Assembly: GCF_015319355.1 (NCBI RefSeq)
Contig: NZ_JADILU010000004.1
Span: forward strand, 1-64,000
Direction: 5' to 3'
Source of the DNA: Psychroserpens luteus
GTDB lineage: Bacteria > Bacteroidota > Bacteroidia > Flavobacteriales > Flavobacteriaceae
Length of the DNA: 64,000 bases
Under the pieces are notes generated by a model. That model saw only the letters and a list, made by a program, of their open reading frames with translations, was not told where the DNA came from and did not search any database. Positions 34,382 to 43,632 of this stretch are shown one piece after another (positions within the stretch are counted from its first letter, which is position 1; the number at the start of each line of letters is the position of its first letter). The position numbers were made by a program, and so were the translations under genes.

Positions 34382-37234
34382 ATGAATACAGCAGATTTTT
34401 CACTACGTCATATAGGTCCAAGAGAAGCGGATCAAAAACTAATGTTACAAACAATTGGTGTGGACTCCATGGAGCAGTTAATCTATGAAACTATACCAGA
34501 TGGGATTCGTTTAAAATCAGATCTTGATCTTGATGCACCAATGAGTGAACAAGAATATTTACTACATATTTATGACTTATCAAAAAAAAATAAAGTTTAT
34601 AAAACGTATATTGGTTTAGGTTATCATCCAACTATTTTACCTGCAGTTATTCAACGTAATATTTTAGAAAATCCAGGTTGGTACACTGCCTACACGCCTT
34701 ACCAGGCAGAGATTGCTCAAGGACGACTAGAAGCACTTTTAAATTTCCAAACTATGGTTACAGACCTAACAGGAATGGAAATTGCAAATGCATCGTTACT
34801 AGATGAAAGTACAGCTGCTGCCGAAGCGATGAGCTTATTATTTTCGGTTCGTGATCGTAGTCAGAAAAAAGCTGGAATCAATAAGTTTTTTGTCTCTGAA
34901 AACATTCTACCACAAACACTATCACTTTTACATACAAGAGCAACTCCTATTGGAATTGAATTAGTCATTGGTAAGGAGGAAGAATTTAATTTTTCTTCGG
35001 AATTTTTTGGTGCGATTTTACAATATCCAGGAAAACATGGTCAGGTTACAGATATCAAGTCGTTTATTGAGAAAGCAAATACAAATAATATCAAAGTAGC
35101 AATTGCTGCAGATATTATGAGTTTAATCAAACTAGAAGCTCCAGGAAAATTTGGTGCAGATGTGGTTGTTGGTACAACACAACGTTTTGGAATCCCAATG
35201 GGTTATGGTGGTCCTCATGCAGCATATTTTGCTACTAAAGATGCTTACAAGCGTGATTTACCAGGACGTATTATTGGAGTCACTAAAGATGCTAATGGCA
35301 ACAGAGCTTTACGTATGGCTCTTCAAACTCGTGAACAACACATTAAGCGTGATAAAGCAACATCTAATATTTGTACTGCTCAAGTATTGTTAGCAGTTAT
35401 GGCAGGAATGTACGCTGTTTATCATGGACCAAAAGGTTTAGAGTTTATTGCTAATAAAATTCACAATAAAGCGGTAACCTTAGCTAATACACTTAAAGAC
35501 TTAGGCTTTGAGCAAACAAATACATCATTTTTTGACACCCTTCATTTTAAAGCAGACGCTAAAGCGATTCAAAAAATTGCTCTGAAAAACAAAATGAATT
35601 TCTACTATCCTAATGATGAAAGCGTAGTTATTTCTTTAAATGAAACTGCTACAATTATAGACATCAATAAAATAGTCTCCATTTTCGCCAAAAGCATTAA
35701 GAAAGACACTATTGTGATTTCTAAAATTTCCGAAGGAAATGTGATACAAAAAGATTTAAAACGTAACACAACGTTTTTACAAGAATCTGTTTTTAATTCT
35801 CATCATTCTGAAACGGAATTAATGAGATACATGAAAAATCTAGAGCGTAAAGATTTAGCATTAAATCACTCTATGATTTCATTAGGTTCTTGTACAATGA
35901 AATTAAATGCAGCTGCAGAAATGCTACCATTAAGTTGGTTTAAATGGGGAAAAATCCATCCATTTGTACCAGCAGAACAAGCCAAAGGATATCTTCAAGT
36001 TTTAAAAGCTTTAGAAGACCAGTTGACGGAAATTACCGGTTTTGCAGGTACATCTTTACAACCAAACTCTGGTGCTCAAGGAGAATTTGCTGGACTAATG
36101 GTGATAAGAGCTTACCATGAATCTAGAGGTGATCATCATAGAAATATTTGTCTTATTCCATCATCTGCTCATGGAACAAATCCTGCAAGTGCAGTTATGG
36201 CTGGAATGAAAGTAGTTGTTACAAAATCTACTGAAGAAGGTAATATTGATGTTGACGATTTACGTGAAAAAGCAGAATTACATAAAGATAATCTTTCAGC
36301 ATTAATGGTTACATATCCATCAACTCATGGTGTTTATGAATCTGGGATTCGTGAGATTACCAAAATCATTCATGATAATGGCGGACAAGTTTACATGGAT
36401 GGTGCAAATATGAATGCTCAAGTAGGATTAACAAATCCTGGAAATATTGGTGCAGATGTTTGTCACCTTAATTTACATAAAACATTTGCTATTCCTCATG
36501 GTGGTGGTGGACCAGGAGTTGGACCAATTTGCGTTGCAAAACAATTGGTTCCTTTTTTACCTGGAAATCCTTTAGTAAAAACAGGAGGAGACAAAGCAAT
36601 CACAGCAATTTCAGCTGCGCCTTTTGGATCATCTTTAGCCTGTTTAATTTCTTATGGATATATTAAGATGTTAGGTGCTTCTGGATTAAAAAAATCTACA
36701 GAAATGGCTATTCTTAATGCTAACTACATTAAAAAACGCCTTCAAGGTTCTTTTGAAACTTTATATTCTGGAGAACGTGGACGTGCTGCTCACGAAATGA
36801 TCATTGATTGCAGACCATTTAAAGCTCACGGAATTGAAGTTGTTGATATCGCAAAACGTTTAATGGATTATGGTTTTCATGCACCTACAGTATCATTTCC
36901 AGTTGCAGGAACTATGATGATTGAACCTACTGAAAGCGAAAGCAAACAAGAAATGGATCGTTTTTGTGATGCTATGATTTCTATCAAACATGAGATTGAT
37001 GAGATTTCTAAAGAGGATGACAATAATATGCTTAAAAACGCACCACATACCATGGCAATGGTAACTGATGATGAATGGTTATTACCTTATACACGTCAGC
37101 AAGCTGCATTCCCTTTAGAGTACGTTAGGGATAATAAATTTTGGCCTAGTGTACGTCGTGTTGATGATGCATATGGAGACAGAAACCTTATCTGTACTTG
37201 TGCTCCGATAGAAGCTTATATGGAAGAAGTATAA
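34382..37234 (+). CDS. gcvP: Glycine dehydrogenase (decarboxylating), P protein of the glycine cleavage system
   Basis: I place the start at ATG 34382 (MNTADFSLRHIGPREADQ), which is the family's usual N-terminus; an upstream TTG adds a non-conserved leader that overlaps the promoter. The 950-aa enzyme is a single-chain P protein: the N-terminal half starts at 'RHIGP' and the C-terminal half holds the PLP lysine in 'NLHKTFAIPHGGGGPGVGP' (Lys700). It decarboxylates glycine and passes the aminomethyl group to lipoyl-GcvH. gcvT and gcvH are not nearby, as is common in this phylum. A terminator follows. Octamers are at 34995 and 35728. Confidence 0.97.
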   Translation: MNTADFSLRHIGPREADQKLMLQTIGVDSMEQLIYETIPDGIRLKSDLDLDAPMSEQEYLLHIYDLSKKNKVYKTYIGLGYHPTILPAVIQRNILENPGWYTAYTPYQAEIAQGRLEALLNFQTMVTDLTGMEIANASLLDESTAAAEAMSLLFSVRDRSQKKAGINKFFVSENILPQTLSLLHTRATPIGIELVIGKEEEFNFSSEFFGAILQYPGKHGQVTDIKSFIEKANTNNIKVAIAADIMSLIKLEAPGKFGADVVVGTTQRFGIPMGYGGPHAAYFATKDAYKRDLPGRIIGVTKDANGNRALRMALQTREQHIKRDKATSNICTAQVLLAVMAGMYAVYHGPKGLEFIANKIHNKAVTLANTLKDLGFEQTNTSFFDTLHFKADAKAIQKIALKNKMNFYYPNDESVVISLNETATIIDINKIVSIFAKSIKKDTIVISKISEGNVIQKDLKRNTTFLQESVFNSHHSETELMRYMKNLERKDLALNHSMISLGSCTMKLNAAAEMLPLSWFKWGKIHPFVPAEQAKGYLQVLKALEDQLTEITGFAGTSLQPNSGAQGEFAGLMVIRAYHESRGDHHRNICLIPSSAHGTNPASAVMAGMKVVVTKSTEEGNIDVDDLREKAELHKDNLSALMVTYPSTHGVYESGIREITKIIHDNGGQVYMDGANMNAQVGLTNPGNIGADVCHLNLHKTFAIPHGGGGPGVGPICVAKQLVPFLPGNPLVKTGGDKAITAISAAPFGSSLACLISYGYIKMLGASGLKKSTEMAILNANYIKKRLQGSFETLYSGERGRAAHEMIIDCRPFKAHGIEVVDIAKRLMDYGFHAPTVSFPVAGTMMIEPTESESKQEMDRFCDAMISIKHEIDEISKEDDNNMLKNAPHTMAMVTDDEWLLPYTRQQAAFPLEYVRDNKFWPSVRRVDDAYGDRNLICTCAPIEAYMEEV

Positions 37235-37263
37235 TTATACGATTTTGAACATCGTATAATTTG
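37235..37263 (+). terminator. Terminator after gcvP
   Basis: TTATACGAT (37235-37243) and ATCGTATAA (37251-37259) make a perfect 9-bp stem with a 7-base loop, immediately after the stop, followed by TTTG. The T-run is short, so efficiency is uncertain. Confidence 0.7.
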
Positions 37264-37339
37264 AATAATAGATATTAACATTTAATTTAATGTTAGTATA
37301 TTGTCATGTTTGTTTATTTCTTAAAGGAAAACTTAATTT

Positions 37340-38398
37340 ATGAGTATTAAAATAACAGGAACAGGAAGCTTTATTCCTAGTCGTATTGAGAAAAATGAAG
37401 ATTTCTTTAATCATGAATTTTTAAATGCAGATGGTTCTACCATAAATAGCACCAATGAAGTTATTGTTGAGAAATTCAAGGCTATAACTGGTATTGAAGA
37501 ACGACGTTACGTAAAACCAGAATTATTAAATTCTGATATTGCTTTTTATGCTGCGGAAAAGGCTATTGCTGATTCTAAAATAGATAAGGAAACTTTAGAT
37601 TATATCATCGTTGCCCATAATTATGGTGACTTAAAACATGATTCAGAACAAAGTGACACTGTACCAAGTATTGCATCAAGAGTAAAACACTTATTAAAAA
37701 TCGCAAATCCAAAATGTGTTGGATATGATTTATTATTTGGATGTCCTGGTTGGATTGAAGGTGTCATTCAAGCCAAAGCTTTTATTGCATCTGGTATCGC
37801 TAAACGCTGTTTAGTCATTGGATCTGAAACTTTATCTCGTGTAATTGATAAACATGATCGCGATTCTATGATTTACAGTGATGGTGCAGGAGCGGTAATT
37901 ATTGAAGAATCTACTGAAGAAGGTGGAATCATTTCTCACGAATCTGCAACTTACGCTTTAGATGAAGCACATTTTATCTTCTTTGGAGAGACAAATCATC
38001 CAGAAATCACAGATAAACGTCGATATATTAAAATGTACGGTCGTAAGATTTATGAATTCGCATTAACTAATGTGCCTTTAGCCCTTAAATCATGTTTAGA
38101 GAAAAGTGGCTATGACATTAAAGATGTAAAAAAGATACTAATCCATCAAGCTAATGAAAAAATGGATGAAGCTATTGTAAAACGCTTTTACAAACTTCAT
38201 GATATGGACATCCCAGAAGGCATCATGCCAATGACCATAAATTTACTTGGAAACTCTAGTGTTGCAACCGTACCTACACTTTATGATATGATTTTAAAAG
38301 GTGAAATTAAAGATCAAAAAATCAATAAAGGTGATATAATTATGTTTGCTAGTGTTGGTGCTGGAATGAATATCAATGCGATTGTATATAAACAGTAA
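37340..38398 (+). CDS. 3-oxoacyl-ACP synthase III (KAS III/FabH-like)
   Basis: The 352-aa thiolase-fold protein shows the KAS III triad: Cys135 in 'LLFGCPGW', His269 in 'ILIHQANEKMD' and Asn305 in 'NLLGNSSVATVP'. It condenses an acyl-CoA starter with malonyl-ACP or a related donor. The N-terminus ('ITGTGSFIPSRIEKNEDF') and length exceed classical FabH slightly and fit the subgroup often found next to lipid or surface-glycan genes. It heads a rightward trio with an FkbM methyltransferase and a GT2 glycosyltransferase, hinting at a specialised lipid or glycolipid. Confidence 0.92.
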   Translation: MSIKITGTGSFIPSRIEKNEDFFNHEFLNADGSTINSTNEVIVEKFKAITGIEERRYVKPELLNSDIAFYAAEKAIADSKIDKETLDYIIVAHNYGDLKHDSEQSDTVPSIASRVKHLLKIANPKCVGYDLLFGCPGWIEGVIQAKAFIASGIAKRCLVIGSETLSRVIDKHDRDSMIYSDGAGAVIIEESTEEGGIISHESATYALDEAHFIFFGETNHPEITDKRRYIKMYGRKIYEFALTNVPLALKSCLEKSGYDIKDVKKILIHQANEKMDEAIVKRFYKLHDMDIPEGIMPMTINLLGNSSVATVPTLYDMILKGEIKDQKINKGDIIMFASVGAGMNINAIVYKQ

Positions 38399-38409
38399 AT
38401 AAAAATAGC

Positions 38410-39309
38410 TTGCAATTACTTTATAAGTTTATCTACAATCCGTTTTTTAATTATGTTCTTCGGAATTTAAATAAATCATTATCTCCAATACTTCCAAATA
38501 GTATAAAACTTCCTCCATCTGGAATTCTTAAACTAAAGACAAATTCTGGAATTTTAAAAATCGCCACCAACCAAACCAGCTATTTAACCCAATTATTGTT
38601 TTGGAATGGATATAAAGATTTTGAATACTCTGAGCTATTTGAAACACTTTCAAAAGATGTAGACACATTTTTAGATATTGGCTCAAACATTGGCTACTAC
38701 TCATTACTAGGTGTAAAATCAAATCCTAAAATGAAAGCTTTTGCATTTGAGCCAGCACATGGTCCTAAATACTTTTTAAAAAAAAATATAAAACTTAACA
38801 ATTTCTCTAATCAAATACAACCTGTTGATCTTGCACTTTCAAATACAATTGGTAATATAGATTTTTATGAAGTTGAGAGTTTAAAATACAACTACATAAC
38901 TCACAACTTGGCTGGAGAAGGGAATGCTGGTACAAAAAAGACCTCCCGCAATTTCATTAAAAACACAGTTATAGCAGATACACTCAAAAATTTCGTTGAA
39001 AACCATTCGATTGACAAAATTGATTTAATAAAAATTGATACCGAAGGTACAGAAGTAGATATCCTAGAATCTGGAAAAGACATCATTAAACAGCATCAAC
39101 CTATCATCATTTGTGAAACTTTATTTGATACTATTGAGGATCAATTAGAAGTCTTTTTTACAGACCTCAATTATGATTTTTACAACCATGATGACAAAGG
39201 ACTTCACAAAGTATCAACTATAAAACGTGATAATGATAATGGAATTCGTAATTGTTTTTTCGTTCCTAAATCTAAAACAAAATTAATATCTAAATTTGTT
39301 CAAAACTAA
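38410..39309 (+). CDS. FkbM-family SAM-dependent methyltransferase
   Basis: The 299-aa protein starts at TTG 38410, 11 bases after the previous stop, with no upstream ATG in frame. Motif I is 'FLDIGSNIGYYSLLGV', the acidic post-I residue is in 'AFAFEP', and 'IDLIKIDTEGTEVDIL' is the FkbM signature. FkbM enzymes O-methylate sugars or polyketide-like groups. The neighbours (KAS III and GT2) suggest methylation of a surface glycan or glycolipid. Octamer CTTCGGAA is at 38458, in the frame of 'VLRNL'. Confidence 0.88.
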   Translation: MQLLYKFIYNPFFNYVLRNLNKSLSPILPNSIKLPPSGILKLKTNSGILKIATNQTSYLTQLLFWNGYKDFEYSELFETLSKDVDTFLDIGSNIGYYSLLGVKSNPKMKAFAFEPAHGPKYFLKKNIKLNNFSNQIQPVDLALSNTIGNIDFYEVESLKYNYITHNLAGEGNAGTKKTSRNFIKNTVIADTLKNFVENHSIDKIDLIKIDTEGTEVDILESGKDIIKQHQPIIICETLFDTIEDQLEVFFTDLNYDFYNHDDKGLHKVSTIKRDNDNGIRNCFFVPKSKTKLISKFVQN

Positions 39310-39314
39310 AACTG

Positions 39315-40163
39315 TTGAACTTCTACATCATTATTCCTGCACATAACGAAGAAGATTCCATCGCTCAAACTTTAGAGTCTTTGGTAGATCAATCGTTACC
39401 TGCAAAACAGATTGTGGTTGTGAATGACAATTCTACTGATGACACTCAACACATCGTAGAGAAATATGTTAATCAACATTCAAATATTTCGACTGTAAAT
39501 ACAACTTCTTCTAATGAGCATTTACCAGGTTCTAAAATTATTAACGCGTTTTATAAAGGTTTTGAAACCCTAGACCAAGATTATGATGTGATTTGCAAAT
39601 TTGATGCAGATTTGATATTTCCGAAGCATTATTTAGAGCAATTGTCAAATCGTTTTAATCAAAATGAACGTTTGGGAATGGTCGCTGGCTTTTGCTATAT
39701 AGAGAAAAACAACAATTGGATTTTAGAGAATCTCACCCGTAAAGATCACATTAGGGGTGCATTAAAAGCTTATAGAAAACAGTGTTTTTTAGATATAGGA
39801 AAACTCAAACCATCAATGGGTTGGGATACGGTTGATGAGTTGCTCGCAAAGTATTATGATTGGCAATTGCTAACCGATGAATCACTACATGTTAAACATT
39901 TAAAGCCAACAGGAATTAGCTATAATAAATCATCCAAATATTTGCAAGGTGAAGCGATGTACAAAATGCGTTACGGATTTACAATAACTCTAATTTCGGC
40001 ATTGAAACTAGCCTACAAAAAGAAAAGTTTTACGCTTTTTAAGAATTATATGGCTGGATATTTTAGAGCTAAAAAACAAGGTATCACTCCTCTTGTCACT
40101 AAAGAGCAAGGTCAATTTATAAGAAAATTACGTTGGAATGGAATGAAAGAGAAATTGAAATAG
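39315..40163 (+). CDS. Family 2 glycosyltransferase
   Basis: The 282-aa protein has the GT-A N-terminus 'FYIIIPAHNEEDSIAQTLESLVDQSLPAKQIVVVNDNSTDDT', the metal-binding DAD in 'ICKFDADLIFP', and a C-terminal basic, membrane-associating part. Start codon TTG 39315 lies three bases after the preceding stop, so it is translationally coupled with the FkbM gene. It transfers a sugar from a nucleotide donor, probably to a lipid or polysaccharide carrier at the inner membrane. Acceptor and sugar cannot be deduced. Confidence 0.9.
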   Translation: MNFYIIIPAHNEEDSIAQTLESLVDQSLPAKQIVVVNDNSTDDTQHIVEKYVNQHSNISTVNTTSSNEHLPGSKIINAFYKGFETLDQDYDVICKFDADLIFPKHYLEQLSNRFNQNERLGMVAGFCYIEKNNNWILENLTRKDHIRGALKAYRKQCFLDIGKLKPSMGWDTVDELLAKYYDWQLLTDESLHVKHLKPTGISYNKSSKYLQGEAMYKMRYGFTITLISALKLAYKKKSFTLFKNYMAGYFRAKKQGITPLVTKEQGQFIRKLRWNGMKEKLK

Positions 40164-40169
40164 ATTTTA

Positions 40170-40202
40170 AATAATGAGATCCTGAATCAAGTTCAGGATG
40201 AC
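40170..40202. repeat. Dispersed palindromic repeat, copy 2
   Basis: ATCCTGAA (40179-40186), a 5-base loop, and TTCAGGAT (40192-40199) are the same hairpin as at 437-469, with one base changed in the loop. It lies in the short gap between two convergent genes, again beyond 3' ends. Confidence 0.75.
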
Positions 40203-40211
40203 ATTGTCTTA

Positions 40212-41021
40212 TCAATTAAAACTCCAATCTTTATAACTACTAGAAGCCTCTAATTTATTTTCTATACTATCCTCTAATTCTGCAAAAAAGTCAATACCTG
40301 TTAGTTCTTCAATGGCATCAACTGATACCACAAATTTATAAAGTGGCTGGTTAGAATTTTTATGAGGCATTAAAAAAGCAATCATTTTAGTTTTACCTGT
40401 ATTATTATCAATGAGCACTTTGTAGAACTGATTAGGAACACTGACTTTTTCATCTCCAATGGTTTTCATATCTCCTTGTAAAACCCCTCCTGTCACTACA
40501 AAAACGCCATCGTATTTACTTGCCCAATATCTTACTTTCTGTTCTAAAGTATTCCAAACTCCAGCATTGAAATTATGCTCTTGCGGACTTATATTACTCG
40601 TTAAAAAAGTTTCATCATGTGCAAATTGACTATACTTTCGATCTCCTGCAGGACATAAATGCCCACGATCGTAACCAGATTTTTTATAATTTTTCCAATG
40701 TGCAGCTCCAGATTTGACTGCTTTATCAATTTCAAAATATGGTCTTTTAAAATTGGAATTTGATAGGTGCGATTTTTTTAATTCGTATGCAACCCATTCT
40801 GCTTGTTCATGTGGTTCGCTATATGATAATGAATAACCTTCATGATGTACAATTTGACCTGTTGTGCTTGTAGGTAGAAAATACTCGTTGGTATCTGTTT
40901 TAACGGATTCTCCTTCTTGGATGATTTCATTAGTTTCTTCAGACTTTAAAAAGTGCTCATAGCCATAAACACCAAAGATGATTAAGATTGCTATTAAAGA
41001 ATAGATTGTTTTTTTAGTCAT
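40212..41021 (-). CDS. Membrane-anchored DNA/RNA non-specific endonuclease
   Basis: The 269-aa protein begins with an N-terminal hydrophobic helix ('TIYSLIAILIIFGVYGYEHFL') that anchors or exports it. The nuclease domain follows, with the catalytic DRGH motif ('SGYDRGHLCPAGDRKYS') and the metal-binding Asn region 'FLTSNISPQEHNFNAGVWNTLEQKVR'. This is the beta-beta-alpha-Me NUC1 family, and it cuts DNA and RNA. Such enzymes in Flavobacteriia are used for nucleic-acid scavenging outside the inner membrane. It lies 8 bases downstream of the phosphatase gene, and a shared role in phosphate acquisition from DNA is a reasonable inference. Confidence 0.93.
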   Translation of the reverse strand: MTKKTIYSLIAILIIFGVYGYEHFLKSEETNEIIQEGESVKTDTNEYFLPTSTTGQIVHHEGYSLSYSEPHEQAEWVAYELKKSHLSNSNFKRPYFEIDKAVKSGAAHWKNYKKSGYDRGHLCPAGDRKYSQFAHDETFLTSNISPQEHNFNAGVWNTLEQKVRYWASKYDGVFVVTGGVLQGDMKTIGDEKVSVPNQFYKVLIDNNTGKTKMIAFLMPHKNSNQPLYKFVVSVDAIEELTGIDFFAELEDSIENKLEASSSYKDWSFN

Positions 41022-41029
41022 ATTTGTTT

Positions 41030-42691
41030 CTAATCAATCACAAATCCCAAAGGCTTCCCAGTCGCAGCATTAGGAAAACTAATCCCTAAAAGCGCAGACA
41101 TCGTTGGTGCAATATCTGGAATTACTGTTTTATCGTACGTTTCTCCATGGTTAATCCCTTTTCCGAAGAACAACAAAGGCACATGTGTGTCGTAATTTAA
41201 ACCACTACCATGTGTAGAACCTGTTTTTCCGTAGGAAATATATCCAGGATCTGCTACCAATATTATATCGCCAGATCGTTTTTGGTTATAGCCATTTTGT
41301 AATAAGGATTCAATACCATTAGTGAAATTTGAAGTTGTCATTGTATGTGCAGAAAACACTTTCTCGACATGCGTATAGCCAATCAGCTCATTAACCATGG
41401 CTTCTTGAACGTCATTAATATTTAAACCCAAGCTATCAATGTGTTTTCTATTTAAAAATATTTGGTCATTGCTTATATTCTCAATAAGGTCTGATGACTT
41501 GAACTTCGCATTTAAATAATCTGTAAAACGCGTTCTTGTCTCTTTATTATTTAAGTATCCAGATGGTATTTTCATACTCTGTAAATATGAAGGTACTTCT
41601 ACTGCTCCATGATCTGCAGTTAAGAAAACTGTATAATTCCCCTCGCCTACTTGTTGATCTAAGAATTTAAAAAAGCGTTCTAAATCCTTATCTAGTCTAA
41701 TATAAGTGTCTTCAATTTCTTTAGAACTTACTCCAAAGTTATGACCTACATAATCGGTTGCCGAAAAACTAACAGTCAACACATCTGTAATATCATCTTG
41801 TCCCAATTGCTCTCCTTTTATAGCTTCTATAGCAAAATCTGTAGTTAGAGAATTTCCGTAGGGAGTAGCTTTAAGGATATCAAAACCACGATTATCATCT
41901 TTTAATTTTGCCAAATCATAAGGAAAGTTTGCTTTTTCTTTTCCCTTGAAACCGCCTTCAAATGCATTCTCATCACTACCACTTTCGGTATAAGTTGAGA
42001 TATCATAATAAGTATCCCATACTTTCAGGTAAGATTCTGCAGCTTCCGAAGCATTAAAATCTGACACCCATTTAGGCAACTCATTTTGATAGAATGTGCT
42101 AGAAATCCAAACGCCTTCATCTCTACCATGAAACCAATACGCTGCATTTGCTGTGTGACCAGCTGGTAAAATTGCGCCTCTATCTTTTAGCGATACACCT
42201 ATCGTTTTACCTTGCATTTGGGTGAATAATCTATTCTCATCGCCAAAAGTGGTTGTCTTCATTCTATTTGGAGACATTTTTCCTGCATTATGATTTGTAC
42301 CAACCGACTGCACATTATCATCTTGCGCACAATAGACCATTTCTTTGGTATCTTTATCATACCAATTATTACCAATAATACCATGATATTTAGGCGTTGT
42401 ACCTGTATAAATTGAGGCATGACCAGGACCTGTATATGTTGGGATGTAATTAAAGTGATTGTTTTTACAATTGAAACCTTCGTTGATCATACGCTTAAAT
42501 CCGCCATCACCATATTTACTATCAAACCTCGTTAAGTAATCGTAACGCATTTGATCCACAACAATTCCAACGACTAACTTAGGATTACCACCATTATTAG
42601 AATCCATTTTTTTTTCTACGGAAATTGGCTTTTGTGCATTACAAGACGTTATTATCAAAAACACGACTAGGAGATTAATTATAGCTTTCAT
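41030..42691 (-). CDS. PafA-like alkaline phosphatase, lipoprotein
   Basis: The 553-aa protein has a lipobox ('LLVVFLIITSC', Cys17) and the alkaline-phosphatase-superfamily fold: 'KLVVGIVVDQMRYDYLTRF' carries the first metal Asp, 'YIPTYTGPGHASIYTG' the threonine nucleophile (Thr85/87 region), 'FSATDYVGHNFG' and 'FLTADHGAVEVP' further metal ligands. This pattern is the Bacteroidota PafA/PhoD-like phosphomonoesterase, which acts on organic phosphates outside the cytoplasm. A conserved-looking leader (copy C, 42717-42764) lies upstream. The next gene leftward encodes an exported nuclease. Octamers are at 41161 and 42044. Confidence 0.93.
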   Translation of the reverse strand: MKAIINLLVVFLIITSCNAQKPISVEKKMDSNNGGNPKLVVGIVVDQMRYDYLTRFDSKYGDGGFKRMINEGFNCKNNHFNYIPTYTGPGHASIYTGTTPKYHGIIGNNWYDKDTKEMVYCAQDDNVQSVGTNHNAGKMSPNRMKTTTFGDENRLFTQMQGKTIGVSLKDRGAILPAGHTANAAYWFHGRDEGVWISSTFYQNELPKWVSDFNASEAAESYLKVWDTYYDISTYTESGSDENAFEGGFKGKEKANFPYDLAKLKDDNRGFDILKATPYGNSLTTDFAIEAIKGEQLGQDDITDVLTVSFSATDYVGHNFGVSSKEIEDTYIRLDKDLERFFKFLDQQVGEGNYTVFLTADHGAVEVPSYLQSMKIPSGYLNNKETRTRFTDYLNAKFKSSDLIENISNDQIFLNRKHIDSLGLNINDVQEAMVNELIGYTHVEKVFSAHTMTTSNFTNGIESLLQNGYNQKRSGDIILVADPGYISYGKTGSTHGSGLNYDTHVPLLFFGKGINHGETYDKTVIPDIAPTMSALLGISFPNAATGKPLGFVID

Positions 42692-42716
42692 CTGTATAGA
42701 TTTATAGTTTTTTAAA

Positions 42717-42764
42717 GTTCACAAACTGTTAGTTATTCATCATTTTATAGAATGATAGAACTCC
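42717..42764 (-). promoter_or_regulatory. Leader-like element, diverged copy C
   Basis: ATTTATAGTTTTTT, then GTTCAC, AACTGTT and ATTCATCATTTTATAGAATG, resemble the order and spacing of copies A and B, but the identity is lower. ATCAT (42739-42743) can pair with ATGAT (42752-42756). It is upstream of the phosphatase gene. Homology to A and B is tentative. Confidence 0.35.
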
Positions 42765-42891
42765 TAAAACGTTTATTGTATAAGATTGTTTATTTATAGT
42801 TTCAAAAATACAGATTTTTGTTTAGCATCTTTTTACTTTAACGTTAAATAAGTCTCTCTATTTTTTTACTTTTACCATAACAAATTTTACT

Positions 42892-43632
42892 ATGTCATAC
42901 CTCCATAATATTGGCGCTTATTTTTTAATGATTGCAGAGATGTTTCGCAAACCAACCAAATGGTCTGTTATGCGTACATTAATATTAAAAGATATTGACG
43001 ATTTAATTATTGGCTCTTTAGGTATTGTTGCCTTTATATCCTTTTTTGTTGGTGGTGTTGTAACTATACAAACCGCCTTAAACATTGATAATCCATTAAT
43101 ACCCAAGTACCTTATAGGTTTTGCTACCAGGCAATCTATTATATTAGAGTTTGCTCCTACATTTATATCCATTATTATGGCTGGTAAAGTGGGTTCGTTT
43201 ATCACTTCTAGTATTGGTACAATGCGAGTTACAGAACAAATAGATGCATTAGAAGTTATGGGTATCAATGCTTTAAATTATCTTGTGTTTCCAAAATTTA
43301 TAGCTTTAATGTTATACCCTTTTGTGATTTCTATTGCTATGTTTTTAGGAATTTTAGGAGGAATGGCTGCAGTAATATTTGGTGGCTTTGGGACTTTAGA
43401 TGATTTCATTACAGGTATCCAAATGGATTTTATACCATTCCATATTATTTATGCATTTATTAAAACCTTTGTATTTGCTTTTGTTTTAGCAACAATACCA
43501 TCTTTTTATGGATTTTACATGAAGGGTGGAGCTCTCGAAGTTGGTAAAGCTAGTACAACCTCTTTTGTTTGGACTAGTGTCGCTATTATCCTTTTAAATT
43601 ATATATTAACTCAACTCCTTCTTGCCAAATGA
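42892..43632 (+). CDS. mlaE: MlaE-family phospholipid-transport permease
   Basis: The 246-aa inner-membrane protein has the MlaE pattern: a membrane-dipping N-terminus, 'SFFVGGVVTIQTALNI', 'LEFAPTFISIIMAGKVGSFITSSIGTMRVTEQIDALEVMGINALNYLVFPKF' and a C-terminal helix. It forms the permease dimer of the Mla lipid-asymmetry ABC system. It overlaps mlaF by four bases (ATGA), so the two are co-translated. The substrate-binding MlaD homologue is not in the window. Confidence 0.94.
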   Translation: MSYLHNIGAYFLMIAEMFRKPTKWSVMRTLILKDIDDLIIGSLGIVAFISFFVGGVVTIQTALNIDNPLIPKYLIGFATRQSIILEFAPTFISIIMAGKVGSFITSSIGTMRVTEQIDALEVMGINALNYLVFPKFIALMLYPFVISIAMFLGILGGMAAVIFGGFGTLDDFITGIQMDFIPFHIIYAFIKTFVFAFVLATIPSFYGFYMKGGALEVGKASTTSFVWTSVAIILLNYILTQLLLAK

